Below, piece by piece: positions 16,871-25,900 of a DNA stretch of 41,142 nucleotides. This stretch comes from Pseudomonadota bacterium (GTDB lineage: Bacteria > Planctomycetota > UBA8108 > UBA1146), in the NCBI GenBank assembly GCA_017859655.1, contig JAFMMO010000007.1:1-41142 (forward strand), read 5' to 3'. The translations under genes and the position numbers were made by a program. The notes under the pieces are model-generated. The model saw only the letters and a list, made by a program, of their open reading frames with translations, was not told where the DNA came from and made no database searches. Every line of letters starts with the position of its first letter. The stretch's first letter is position 1.

Positions 16871-17080
16871 TCAGCGCTGGGAGAGCCGCGCTTTGGTGAC
16901 AGAGACGGTTGACACGCTCCTCAGTCGGCTCTGACGCGAGGCCGCCGGCTGCGGGCCTGGGGCGGTGAGGGCGACGAGGATCTGCCGAACGGTTTCCTCA
17001 TCGAAGACGATGGGCAGCTCCTCCCAGCAGATCGGCTCCTGGCGATCTGCGGGCGGATGAGATGTCGGATCAGGCGCCAT
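16871..17080 (-). CDS. Small hypothetical protein
   Basis: A 69-residue reading frame starting at ATG 17080 behind a good ribosome binding site (AGAGGAG, seven bases upstream). I do not recognise a family. The central segment WEELPIVFDEETVRQILVAL is amphipathic, probably a strand and a helix, and its codons prefer G or C in the third position like the neighbours. The C-terminal third is basic and Ser/Arg-rich. There is one Cys (residue 18) and no signal peptide. The strong hairpin at 16800-16834, readable in the minus direction, supports a transcript ending here. A dyad CCTGA/TCAGG lies about 85 bases upstream. It may be a small regulatory or leader-type peptide, or may not be translated. Confidence 0.45.
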   Translation of the reverse strand: MAPDPTSHPPADRQEPICWEELPIVFDEETVRQILVALTAPGPQPAASRQSRLRSVSTVSVTKARLSQR

Positions 17081-17164
17081 AGAAGAACTCCTCTAGCTTC
17101 TGTAGGCACTCGGGGCCCGACTGCAGAAACGGCTCGCACCTGTGCCGCTCGGGACCCTGTTATT

Positions 17165-17181
17165 CCTGAATAGTAATCAGG
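17165..17181 (-). promoter_or_regulatory. CCTGA-N7-TCAGG dyad upstream of the small gene
   Basis: A perfect five-base inverted repeat with an A+T-rich seven-base centre (ATAGTAA) in an otherwise GC-rich gap. It lies about 85 bases before the small minus-strand gene, and the centre holds a TACTAT hexamer on the minus strand that could be a -10. An operator-promoter is possible. Confidence 0.25.
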
Positions 17182-17318
17182 CTCGCGGAGCGATGAAATC
17201 AGGGGCGGCGCAAGTCATGAGAGACAGGATAGAGAGGAGGGGGAGGTGGCGGGTGTATCCCCGGCCCGATCAGCCGAGTCGCCGGGATCGAGGGGTCTGC
17301 GGACGGACCCGGATGCGA

Positions 17319-17357
17319 GCGGGGGTGGATCCCGATCGAGTCGGAATCCACCCCCGC
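17319..17357 (-). terminator. Hairpin terminator after the response regulator
   Basis: GCGGGGGTGGAT (17319-17330) pairs with ATCCACCCCCGC (17346-17357), extended by CCGA/TCGG inside, with one mismatch and a five-base loop. It begins 37 bases downstream of the response-regulator stop on the minus strand. The rest of the 313-base gap from 17081 to 17393 shows no gene. Confidence 0.7.
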
Positions 17358-17393
17358 AGGGTCGAACTTGTTCTCCGCCGTCGGTCCGGCGGA

Positions 17394-17972
17394 TCAGGCG
17401 CCGATCTCCGTGCCCGCGAGCTGGAGAACCTTGGCGGCCAGGTCGCTCGGGGTGAACGGCTTGGGGAGGAACTCGTCCGCGCCGAGGCGGATCGCCTTGT
17501 GCAGGTCCTCCTCGGGGAGGGCGGAGATCACGAGGATCTTGGTGGTCCGCAGCTCGGGGCTGAGGCGGACATGCTCGATGACCTCGTAACCGGAGACGCC
17601 CGGCATGTTGAGATCGACGGTCATCACGCACGGCAGGTGCTCCCGGAGCAGGCTGCCCGCCTGGAAGCCGTCGTCCGCGGAGTACGCCTCGAAGTCGTGG
17701 GTCCGCAGGATGCGCTGGATCATGCGGGTGACCTCCTGGTCGTCGTCGATGATCAGCACCTTGCGAGCGAGGTGAAGGAAGTCGCGCGGGATCGGGATCT
17801 GGTTCTCACGAAGGAACGCGATGAAGTTGTGGACCTCGACGCGATTGTCCCCGCGACCCGGAAGCTGGTAGGCGCGGAGCTGCCCCCGCTGAATCCAGCG
17901 GATCACCGTGCGGAAGTTCACTCCGCAGTAGTCGGCGATCTCTCCCGTGGTGAGAGTTCTCTTGTGTTTCAT
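17394..17972 (-). CDS. Response regulator with N-terminal excisionase-like HTH and C-terminal receiver domain
   Basis: A 192-residue protein from ATG 17972. The frame is open for 80 more codons upstream, but that part is low-complexity and the HTH begins right after this Met. Residues 5-58 form a MerR/excisionase-type DNA-binding domain (LTTGEIADYCGVNFRTVIRW, then RGQLRAYQLPGRGDNRVEVH). Residues 70-189 form a complete receiver domain: acidic pair Asp76/Asp77 (VLIIDDDQEV), phospho-acceptor Asp120 (TVDLNMPGVSGYE), Ser150 (LVISALPEED) and Lys171 (FLPKPF). In most response regulators the receiver comes first; here the order is reversed. It acts in the cytoplasm and probably binds DNA according to phosphorylation by a histidine kinase not present in this window, so it is an orphan here. 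A promoter zone with two inverted repeats lies about 400 bases upstream. Confidence 0.9.
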   Translation of the reverse strand: MKHKRTLTTGEIADYCGVNFRTVIRWIQRGQLRAYQLPGRGDNRVEVHNFIAFLRENQIPIPRDFLHLARKVLIIDDDQEVTRMIQRILRTHDFEAYSADDGFQAGSLLREHLPCVMTVDLNMPGVSGYEVIEHVRLSPELRTTKILVISALPEEDLHKAIRLGADEFLPKPFTPSDLAAKVLQLAGTEIGA

Positions 17973-18575
17973 GAGGCCGTGCTCCAGTTCACCGGAGTTC
18001 TTGGGCTCCCTGGGGAGCCCGGGATGGTCGGCTTCGCCCGCGTCGTCGTCGGCAGCGACGGTCTCCGCGATCTCACGACGGAAGGGGAGTCTCGGAAGGG
18101 GACTCGGACTTCCGCGCCCGCCTCCCGCTCCACGCAGGAACGGAGGGGGCTCGCACCCAGTCGGCCTCTTGGGTCCGACGGTGAGTTTCTCGGAGCGCTG
18201 GCTTGAAGCCAAGGATTGCCTTGGGAGCGTCGAGCACTCTCAAGGGGGATGATACACACTCCCGCGGGCAGAGGACCGTGGTGTCTGCGTCCCCGGGCGG
18301 AGCCCGAGGACAGTTCCGGGCGGCTCGTCGCCCAGAGGGATGGTCTCGCAGGTTGTCCTAAACAACCGCGAGGCAAGTCCCGACTTGTCCCGCGCGAATG
18401 TCAATATTTTACCGCGTGGGTGAGTTTGGACTACCCTTGAACTGGATACTCTTCGTCAGTTCCGGCCCTGTCGCCCTATCCTGCCATTCAAGAGCTCAGG
18501 GCGGTCATCCGTTCAGGGAGCGGGGTCGGGGAGGGGAGTATTCAATTCAGGGATTGTGCGGAGTGTGTCGAGGGT
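17973..18575. other. 603-base gap upstream of the response regulator
   Basis: The gap lies between two minus-strand genes. Bases 17973-18250 are GC-rich, without a convincing gene or ribosome binding site. Bases 18351-18475 hold two inverted repeats and an A+T-rich stretch that look regulatory. No RNA gene is recognised. Confidence 0.5.
18351..18411 (-). promoter_or_regulatory. Candidate promoter with two inverted repeats for the response regulator
   Basis: On the minus strand TAAAAT at 18411-18406 matches five of six -10 positions, without a good -35. Just downstream lie two perfect dyads: CAAGTC-CC-GACTTG (18374-18387) and GGTTGT-CCTAA-ACAACC (18351-18367). They would sit in the first 50 bases of the transcript, fitting operator sites or leader hairpins. 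Confidence 0.35.
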
Positions 18576-20738
18576 TCAGGGGCAGGCCGGTGAGAATGAA
18601 CAGGTCAGCGGGTCGCCGAAGGTCGGATCCGGCCCGCAAGCCCCGGGCCCAGGGGCCTGGGGGAGCGGCACGAGGCCGAAGATGGCTCCGAGGAGTTCGA
18701 TCGCGTCGGTGAGCTCCAGAAGACCGTCGTCGTTGGCATCCGCGGCATCCTCACAGAGGAGCGATCCTCCCACGAAGAGGTGGGAGAGAAGCACCAGGGG
18801 GTCCGAAATGTCGAGCTGGCCGTCGTGGTTCGCGTCTCCCCGGATGAACCGAGCGAAGTCGAGCCCGCAGTCGTGAGTGCAGGTGACCGGGGTGAGGGGG
18901 TGCTGAGAGCAGTTCGCGACTCCATCGACGGAGATCGTCGTCAGCCCTTCCGCCGGGATGCCGACGATCGCCGTCGTGGTGGTGCCGGGGAGGGTCAGAG
19001 CGAGCAGGCCATCCACTCGGATCTCGATGACCTCGTAGGCCTCCGGATTCTCCCAGGAGAGGGCTGTGGTGCAGTCGAGGGGATTCAGGTCGCAGGCGAG
19101 GGCCTGCACCGGTGGTGGGGGGGGAGGTGCGGGGATGTCGAGGAGACAGCAGCGCGGGTCTCCGGAGAAGGTGAGGTAGTGGGGCTCCACGCAGAGTTCG
19201 TGCTGTCCGGGGGGAAGCCCATTCAACTCAAACACGACCGCTGAACCCGCGAGGCTCGCGATCGGGAGTCCGTCGTGGCGGATGATGATCTCGGTGTAGT
19301 CATCGGCGATCCCCCAGGTGGCGGTCACCGCGCCGCTGCAGGGATCGACGACCACGCAGGTCAGATCCTCGAGCGGCTCGGCCCTCTGGTCGAAGGGGAA
19401 GGCCCCCAGGTCGCGCGTGGTGCCATCGGGGTCCGGAGGGTCGAGGGGGTTCCCCCTGTCGATCATCGCGGAGCCGGGAGCGAGGGTGAGGTCCCCGAGG
19501 TCGGGGGCCCGGAATCCCGGCAGAAGGTCGACATTCCCCGTCCCGGGGGGAGGGCCGGGGGCGTTGGTGAAGCTCACGGTGCCCAGTCCGTTGTCGAGGA
19601 AGGTGGGGAGCGTGTTCTCCCGCGCGATCGACCCGTGCATCGTCCAGGCGGAGGTGCTGTTCGACGGAACGAAGAGGCAGCCTCCGGCGGTGGCGGAGTT
19701 CTGCAGCAGGGTGCAGTGGGAGAGAGAGAGCTCGAAGGCGTTGCTGCTCAGCGCCATCGCTCCCCCCTCCGCGTCGGCGGCGTTGCCCAGGAAGGTGCAG
19801 CGCTCGAGCGTGGCGCTCCCCCCATCTCCCCCGAGCCCCGCGCCGTTTCCAGCCCCGTTCCCGAGGAAGTCGGAGGCGGTGAAGATGGCCTCCGCACCGA
19901 AGACCAGGACTCCGCCTCCGAGGAGGATGGCGTCGTTCTGGACGAATCGACAGCCGACGGCGAGGACCGGGGAGTCCTGCAGGAGCACGCCGCCGCCGAG
20001 GATCGCTGAGTTCGATCGGACCTCGCACTCCTCCAGCAGGACTTCGGCCCCCTCGATCATGAGCCCGCCGGCGGCGGTGCTGCTGGTGTTCTCGAGGAAG
20101 TCGGAGCGCCGGATCACCGAGGCACCGGTCTGAAGGCGGAGGTGGGTCCCCGCCCCCTGCAGGCTCGAGTTGAGGGAGAATCGGCAGTCCTCGATCAGCA
20201 GCCCACTCCCGCCGTCGGCGAAGAGCCCGCCCCCGAACTGGGCGGTGTTCGCCGTGAAGTGGCAGTTGCGGAGGGTGGGGGAGGTGCCGAGGGCCAGCAG
20301 TCCACCGCCCGCCTCGAAGACACCGGTCGAATTCCCGAGGGCGTCGAGGATCGTCTCGCTCCTCCCCGATCCGCCTCGAATCGTGAGCCCCTCGATGACG
20401 GTCGAGGGGCCCTCACCGCTCTGGGCGAGGATGGTGGAGCCTTCACCGGGACCTCGCGTGAGGAGGGAGCCATCCACGATCGTGGCCTCCGGTCCGGCGA
20501 TGCCGATCAGTGTCACCGCACGGCCGAGGAGGTCGAGGTTCTCGAAGTAGGTGCCGGGCGCGACCTCGATGCGGTCGCCGGGCTGTGCGGCCTCGATCGC
20601 CTCCTGAATCGTCGGGAACTGCGAAGGGACGAGGAGGTCCAGGCCCCGGACCTGCCCGATCGGGCAGAGGAGCAGGAGGAGAAGGAGAGAGAGCCTGCTC
20701 GTGAGTGGGCCCGCGGTGCTGCGGATGCGATTTCGCAC
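18576..20738 (-). CDS. Secreted parallel beta-helix protein with FN3-like modules and dockerin
   Basis: A 720-residue protein. After the signal peptide (LSLLLLLLLCPIGQVRG) it opens with the typical right-handed beta-helix entry FPTIQEAIEAAQPGDRIEVA and continues with repeated short coils to about residue 430 (GNSTGVFEAGGGLLALGTSP, LEECEVRSNSAILGGGVLLQ, FLGNAADAEGGAMALSSNAF). It ends this part with PDPDGTTRDLGAFPFDQ, the closing phrase common to choice-of-anchor Q/polymorphic-outer-membrane-like helices. Two FN3-like modules follow (starting LTCVVVDPCSG and LACDLNPLDC). The C-terminal dockerin has RFIRGDANHDGQLDISDPLV and ANDDGLLELTDAIELLGAIF, with Cys tail and CP-stop. Beta-helix proteins of this kind bind or cleave polysaccharides, or are adhesins; no catalytic residues can be assigned. 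It shares its FN3 and dockerin type with the genes at 9464 and 31842. Confidence 0.9.
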   Translation of the reverse strand: MRNRIRSTAGPLTSRLSLLLLLLLCPIGQVRGLDLLVPSQFPTIQEAIEAAQPGDRIEVAPGTYFENLDLLGRAVTLIGIAGPEATIVDGSLLTRGPGEGSTILAQSGEGPSTVIEGLTIRGGSGRSETILDALGNSTGVFEAGGGLLALGTSPTLRNCHFTANTAQFGGGLFADGGSGLLIEDCRFSLNSSLQGAGTHLRLQTGASVIRRSDFLENTSSTAAGGLMIEGAEVLLEECEVRSNSAILGGGVLLQDSPVLAVGCRFVQNDAILLGGGVLVFGAEAIFTASDFLGNGAGNGAGLGGDGGSATLERCTFLGNAADAEGGAMALSSNAFELSLSHCTLLQNSATAGGCLFVPSNSTSAWTMHGSIARENTLPTFLDNGLGTVSFTNAPGPPPGTGNVDLLPGFRAPDLGDLTLAPGSAMIDRGNPLDPPDPDGTTRDLGAFPFDQRAEPLEDLTCVVVDPCSGAVTATWGIADDYTEIIIRHDGLPIASLAGSAVVFELNGLPPGQHELCVEPHYLTFSGDPRCCLLDIPAPPPPPPVQALACDLNPLDCTTALSWENPEAYEVIEIRVDGLLALTLPGTTTTAIVGIPAEGLTTISVDGVANCSQHPLTPVTCTHDCGLDFARFIRGDANHDGQLDISDPLVLLSHLFVGGSLLCEDAADANDDGLLELTDAIELLGAIFGLVPLPQAPGPGACGPDPTFGDPLTCSFSPACP

Positions 20739-21403
20739 GGGGGACCCCCTCTGGTCGGAGCACGGCTCCGGAGCGACGAAGACCGGGGGAGCCCCGGTCC
20801 GGGATGGGAAGAAGAGGGCGGCAACAGCGCCGGAAGCTCCCCCGGAGACGGAGGGGGAGACTCAATCGGCCGGGAATGACGGTCGGGGACGGAGTCCCAG
20901 ACCTCCAAGGCTCCTCCGATTGTACAGGTCGGCCCGAGATACACGTGGGCGGTCAGGTAAGTCGTCTTCGAGATGTTTATTTACAATCTCTCGATGGGGT
21001 CGTTCCGCGTCCTCAGTCAGTGGAGTCCTTCCTCTGAACCGAAGCTCTCTCCTAAAGGCATGTATTGTTGGGACTTGTGGGGGTGCGCTCGTGGCTGCCC
21101 TGTCGGTCTCGCAAGTCAGAAGAGTGACGCCGCGAGACCTTTTCCCACTTGTTAATAGCGAGGCCTCCCGCCGGTGCTAAGATTGACTTCGAGTCGGCTT
21201 CGGGCCATCCCCCCGATGACCGCCCCCGCACAGCCCCACAGGGCACCGGCGGGGCCGGAACGGCCGTACTGGAGCCATCCCTCCCGTACTCCCCCAACTC
21301 CAGTGTCGCTGCTCCTCTCAGGAGCTGCGGAGACATCCCTTGAGACGCGCGCGTGCTCGGAGCGCGTCGTTGGTGCCGTGAGAAGCGCCGAATTGGAGGA
21401 ATC
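20739..21403. other. 665-base intergenic region between divergent secreted-protein genes
   Basis: No protein gene is convincing. The part nearest 20738 is GC-rich. An A+T-rich island at 20955-20990 and a terminator-like hairpin at 21105-21143 suggest a small RNA on the plus strand (see separate entry). TTGGAGGA at 21393-21400 is the ribosome binding site of the downstream gene. Confidence 0.5.
20994..21143 (+). ncRNA. Candidate small RNA of about 150 bases
   Basis: TACAAT at 20982-20987 matches five of six -10 positions inside an A+T-rich island; no good -35 is seen. About 110 bases later a well-formed intrinsic terminator stands alone: GGTCTCGC (21105-21112) pairs with GCGAGACC (21132-21139), an inner GTCA/TGAC stem closes on GAAGAG, and TTTT follows. 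The hairpin is followed by T's only on the plus strand, yet no coding gene precedes it. It does not resemble 6S, SRP, RNase P or tmRNA. The 5' end is a guess. Confidence 0.3.
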
Positions 21404-22825
21404 ATGTTCAGCCCCCGCGGTGTTGCCATCGCGGTCGCGATGACCGCTTCCCTCGTCCTGTTGAGTGGCTGCTGGAACCGGAGTCACCGGATCCAACCGC
21501 CCTCCGCGCTCAGCTATGCGGATCTCGGATCGATCGTCCTTCAGGGGATCGAGCTCGAGGCGAAGCCCGAGTACAGGGGCGACCGCGCCACCGAGTTCCT
21601 GGTCGAGCCGCCCCTTCCGGCCGGTCTGACCCTCGACCCGGTGAGCGGGCGGATCCACGGCACTCCTCTCGAGATCACCCCGACGGCGGACTACGTCATC
21701 ACCGCGTGCAACTCCGGGGGCGAGGACGAGCTGCTCATCACGCTGACCGTCAATCCCCAGGCCCCCTGCGACCTCTCCTACAGCGAGGAGGACGCCCTTT
21801 ACGTCGGTCTCGTGACCGCCGTGGTGAACATGCCGAGCGTCTCCTGCGGTCCCGGGCACCTGTGGGTGATCGAGCCCGCGCTGCCGGAGGGCCTGACCCT
21901 CGATGGTGAGACCGGGATCATCGCCGGCGTCGCCACCGAGCTGATCGCCCGCACCGAGTTCACGATCACCGCGTCGAACGTGACCGGCAGCACCACGCGC
22001 ACGATCTTCCTCGAGGTTGAGTCCCCGGCGCCCTGCGGCCTCTCCTACGCCCAGGAGAACGTTGTCTACCCGCCGTCCGTCCCGATTCACCCGAACCTTC
22101 CGACCTCCGACTGCGGCGCGGTGGAGCTGTTCACCGTGACCCCCGCCCTGCCGAGCGGCCTGAGCCTCGACCCCGCCACCGGGGAGATCAGCGGGACCCC
22201 TGCGGTCGAGCAGGGAGAGTCGGTGCACACGATCACCGCCTCGAACAGCTACGGCTCCGACTCCACCGACCTCACCCTGCGCATCTCGCCCGTGTTCCAG
22301 TACATCGCCGGGAGCGCCGCGGCGGAGTTCGATCCCGCCACCGGCGAGGGCGCGCTCCAGTCGACCCTGCGCCTCCTCGAGGGCTCCGACAACGCGACCT
22401 TCCCGACGCCGATCATCGGCCTCTCCTTCGCGATCGAGCACGACTCCGCCCTGCTGGTTCCCTCCGACGTCCTTCCGGGTGCGGACCTGCTGACCCTCGG
22501 CGACGGCTCCGGCCCGGACTTCTTCGAGCCGTTCTTCCACGATGGAGCCGTGACCGTCGGGATCGTCTTCAGCTTCGATCTGATGACCCTCCTGATGGCC
22601 GACTCGCTCCGTGAGGTCCTCGTCATCGAGTACCAGACCCGCCCCGAGGCCTTCCTCGACGGCGCCGAGCCGGTGAGCACCGCCCTGACCTGGGGCTCCC
22701 CGGCTTCCTCCGCGGTGGAGAACGAGGTCGCCCTGAGCGGCACCTACTCCGTGGATCCGATCCTGATCGACGCCACCTTCCTGCTCACGCCGGCGGCCCC
22801 CGCGCCCGCCGAAGAGCAGCCCTGA
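21404..22825 (+). CDS. He_PIG-repeat lipoprotein with cohesin-like C-terminal domain
   Basis: A 473-residue protein from ATG 21404 (TTGGAGGA four bases upstream). The leader ends in a lipobox, LLSGC, with the lipid-bearing Cys at 23. Three He_PIG (putative Ig) repeats of about 85-90 residues follow (about 33-290), each with LPAGLTLDP.SG.I.GTP and a TIT..N..GS.....L.V.P ending. The first lacks cysteine, while the second and third each have a Cys pair (APCDLSY/SVSCG and APCGLSY/TSDCG). Residues about 291-460 look cohesin-like (GLSFAIEHDSALLVPSDVLP, then HDGAVTVGIVFSFDL). He_PIG modules are found in surface and adhesion proteins. The same architecture in much longer form is encoded by the next gene 137 bases downstream, so these are paralogues and may be co-expressed through a hairpin at 22864-22897. 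Confidence 0.87.
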   Translation: MFSPRGVAIAVAMTASLVLLSGCWNRSHRIQPPSALSYADLGSIVLQGIELEAKPEYRGDRATEFLVEPPLPAGLTLDPVSGRIHGTPLEITPTADYVITACNSGGEDELLITLTVNPQAPCDLSYSEEDALYVGLVTAVVNMPSVSCGPGHLWVIEPALPEGLTLDGETGIIAGVATELIARTEFTITASNVTGSTTRTIFLEVESPAPCGLSYAQENVVYPPSVPIHPNLPTSDCGAVELFTVTPALPSGLSLDPATGEISGTPAVEQGESVHTITASNSYGSDSTDLTLRISPVFQYIAGSAAAEFDPATGEGALQSTLRLLEGSDNATFPTPIIGLSFAIEHDSALLVPSDVLPGADLLTLGDGSGPDFFEPFFHDGAVTVGIVFSFDLMTLLMADSLREVLVIEYQTRPEAFLDGAEPVSTALTWGSPASSAVENEVALSGTYSVDPILIDATFLLTPAAPAPAEEQP

Positions 22826-22863
22826 TCCCGACCCCGGTCCCCGGGAACGTGTCCGGATCGCCT

Positions 22864-22897
22864 CCGTTCCCACCGGCCTCGCGGCCGGTGGGAACGG
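22864..22897 (+). terminator. 15-pair hairpin between the two He_PIG genes
   Basis: CCGTTCCCACCGGCC (22864-22878) pairs perfectly with GGCCGGTGGGAACGG (22883-22897) around TCGC. No T-run follows, so it may be a terminator, a partial attenuator that sets the ratio of the two genes, or an RNA-stability element. Confidence 0.6.
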
Positions 22898-22962
22898 TGG
22901 GCGAGACGTCCCTCGGTCCGGCCCTCCGCTCAGACTCCACTGACTCCCCCTGGAGGAGAACC

Positions 22963-25900
22963 ATGTCCGGCTTCCGCGCCTCGATTCCGACTCAACTGAC
23001 TCGCGCGATCGTCCTCGCCCTCCTGACCATTGTCGGGTGCAACAACGGTGGGGGAGGATCTTCGGTCACCGCACCGACGGGGCTCTCCTATCCGATCCCG
23101 GCGCCCTTCGTCGTCGGTGAGGTGGTCTCCCCGCTCCAGCCCGCGCTCGGAGGCGGCTCCGCGTCCCTCTACGAGGTCGCGCCGGAGCTGCCCGGTGGTC
23201 TTGAGCTCGATGCCGCGACCGGGGAGCTCTCCGGAGTGCCGACCGAGGTCACCCCGACCGCGGACTACACGATCACCGCCTCGAACTCCCTCGGCTCCAC
23301 CGACTTCGTCCTCCAGTTGACGGTCAACCCTCCCGCTCCGTGCGGACTCTCCTACAGCGAGCCCGTGGCGGCCTATCCGGTGGGGGAGGCCATCGCGCCG
23401 AACACGGCGTCGGTCGGCTGTGGCGCGGTGGAGACCTGGACGATCACCCCCGCCCTTCCGGACGGGCTCTCCCTGGATCCGCTCACCGGTGAGATCTCCG
23501 GAACTCCGACTGCGGTCGTCGCGACGACGATCCACACGGTCGTCGCCTCGAACATCACCGGCGCGGACAGCTTCGACCTCGAGATCACCGTGAACCCCGA
23601 GGTCCCCTGCGGCCTCGCCTTCACCGATCCGGCCCCCACCTACAACGTCAACACGCCCATCGCCCCGAACGCGGGCTCCAGTGCCTGCGGACCGGTCGCC
23701 GCCTGGGCGGTCGATCCGGCGCTCCCCGCCGGCCTCGTCCTCGATGCCCAGACCGGGATCATCACCGGGAGCCCCCTCGCGGTCCTCGCTCCGACCGTCT
23801 TCACGGTCACCGGATCGAACGCCTCGGGGAGCGCGAGCATCGACCTCCTCATCGAGATCCTCCCCGAGGTCACCACGGGGATCACCTACGGTGACACCGC
23901 GCCGACCTACATCCGGGGGATCGCGATCACCCCGAACGCCCCGAGCATCTCGGGTGGAGCCCCGAGCGACTGGAGCGTGGATCCGGCCCTGCCCGGCGGC
24001 CTCCTGCTCGATCCGTCCACGGGGGTCATCTCCGGGACCCCGGACCAGATCACCGCGACCCTCGACCACGTGATCACCGGGAGCAACGCCGCCGGCAGCC
24101 TCAGCACCACGATCTCGATCACCATCGCGCCCCAGGCCCCCTGCAACCTGAGCTACACGAGCACCGACGCCGTCTACCTCCAGGGGATGCCGATCACCGC
24201 CAACATCCTCGATTGGGGCTGCGACGCGCCGGACGCGATCGTCATCTCCCCCGCGCTGCCCGCCGGCCTCTCGCTCGACCCCGCCACGGGGACGATCTCC
24301 GGGACCCCGGCGGACGTCACCCCGACGACCACGCACACCGTGACCGCGAGCAACGCCACCGGCAGCGAGAGCATCGCCGTGACGATCACGGTGAACCCTC
24401 AGGCGCCGTGCAACCTCGGCTATGACGCCGAGGTGGTCACCTACCTCGCCGGTCTGCCGATCGCCCCGAACTCGCCGGCCTTGGGCTGCGGACCGGCGGC
24501 GCAGTTCGCGGTCAGCCCCGCCCTCCCGGCCGGGCTCGACCTCGACGCAGCCACCGGAGTGATCACGGGAGTGCCGACCGTGGTGGCGCCCGCCTCCACC
24601 CACACCGTCTCCGCGATCAATGTCACCGGTTCGGCCAGCGTCATCCTCGAGATCCGGATCGATCCGCAGGCGCCCTCGAACCTCTCGTACTCCGAGCCGA
24701 GCCCCGTCTACCAGCTGGACCTCCCCATCACGGCGAACACGCCGAGCGCCTCGGGCGGAGCGGTCGACGGCTTCGCGATCACGCCGGGCCTCCCGACGGG
24801 ACTCACCCTCGACCCGGTCACCGGGGTGATCTCGGGGACGCCGACCGTCCTCGTCGGCCCGACGCTTCACACGATCACCGCCACGAACGTGACCGGCTCC
24901 GCCGCCACGACCATCCTGGTCGAGATCGTGCCGCAGCCCCCCTGCTCCCTCGCCTACGGGGATGCGACGCCGGTCCTCCTGCTCGACATGCCGTCCGCGC
25001 CCAACCCGGCGAGCTTCGCCTGCGGCACGCCGGATCTGTGGGAGATCACGCCGGCCCTGCCCGCCGGACTCCAGCTCGACCCCGTCAGCGGGACGATCAG
25101 CGGGACGCCGACGGAGCTGCTCCCGACGACAACCTTCTTCGTCACCGCCACGAACGACACGGGGAGCTCGAGCGTCTCGATCATCCTCACGGTCAACCCG
25201 CAGGCCCCCTGCGATCTCACCTACGCGTTCCCGAGCTCGCTGTACCTCGCGGGGATCCAGATCCCCGTGAACCCCCCGAGCTGGGGCTGCGGCGATCCGG
25301 CCAGCTTCACCGTCAGTCCGCCGCTCCCGGCGGGACTGCTCCTCCACCCCGCGACCGGGGTCATCTCCGGCACCCCGAGCCTGCCGACCGGAGCTTCGAC
25401 CCACACCATCACCGCCTCGAACGTGACCGGGAGCGACTCCTTCCAGCTCTCGATCGCGGTCGACCCGCAGGCCCCCTGCGACTTCGAGTACGCTTCGGCG
25501 AGCCGGACCTACGTCATCGGCACGGCGAGCGCCGCGAACATCCCGAGCTGGGGCTGCGGCGACCCGCAGGGCTTCTCGGTGACGCCGCCCCTGCCGGCCG
25601 GCCTCTCCATCGACCCCGTCAGCGGAGCGGTGCTCGGCATCCCGACCGAGCTCCAGGAGCTCACCGTCCACATGATCACCGCCACGAACGTCACGGGGAC
25701 CGACACCACGACCATCGCGATCACCGTGAACCCGGAGGCGCCCTGCGCCCTGACCTACGCCGACCTGACGCCGATCTACGTCGTCGGCAGCGGCATCGCC
25801 CCGAACTCCGCCAGCTTCGCCTGCGGCCCGCCGGACCTTTACACGATCTCGCCCCCGCTCCCCGCCGGCCTCATGATCAGCGCCGCCACGGGGCAGATCT

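Noticed and set aside
17973-18212. N-terminal extension of the response regulator by 80 codons
   Set aside because: The segment is low-complexity and unlike any HTH-REC protein; the HTH begins immediately after the Met at 17972.
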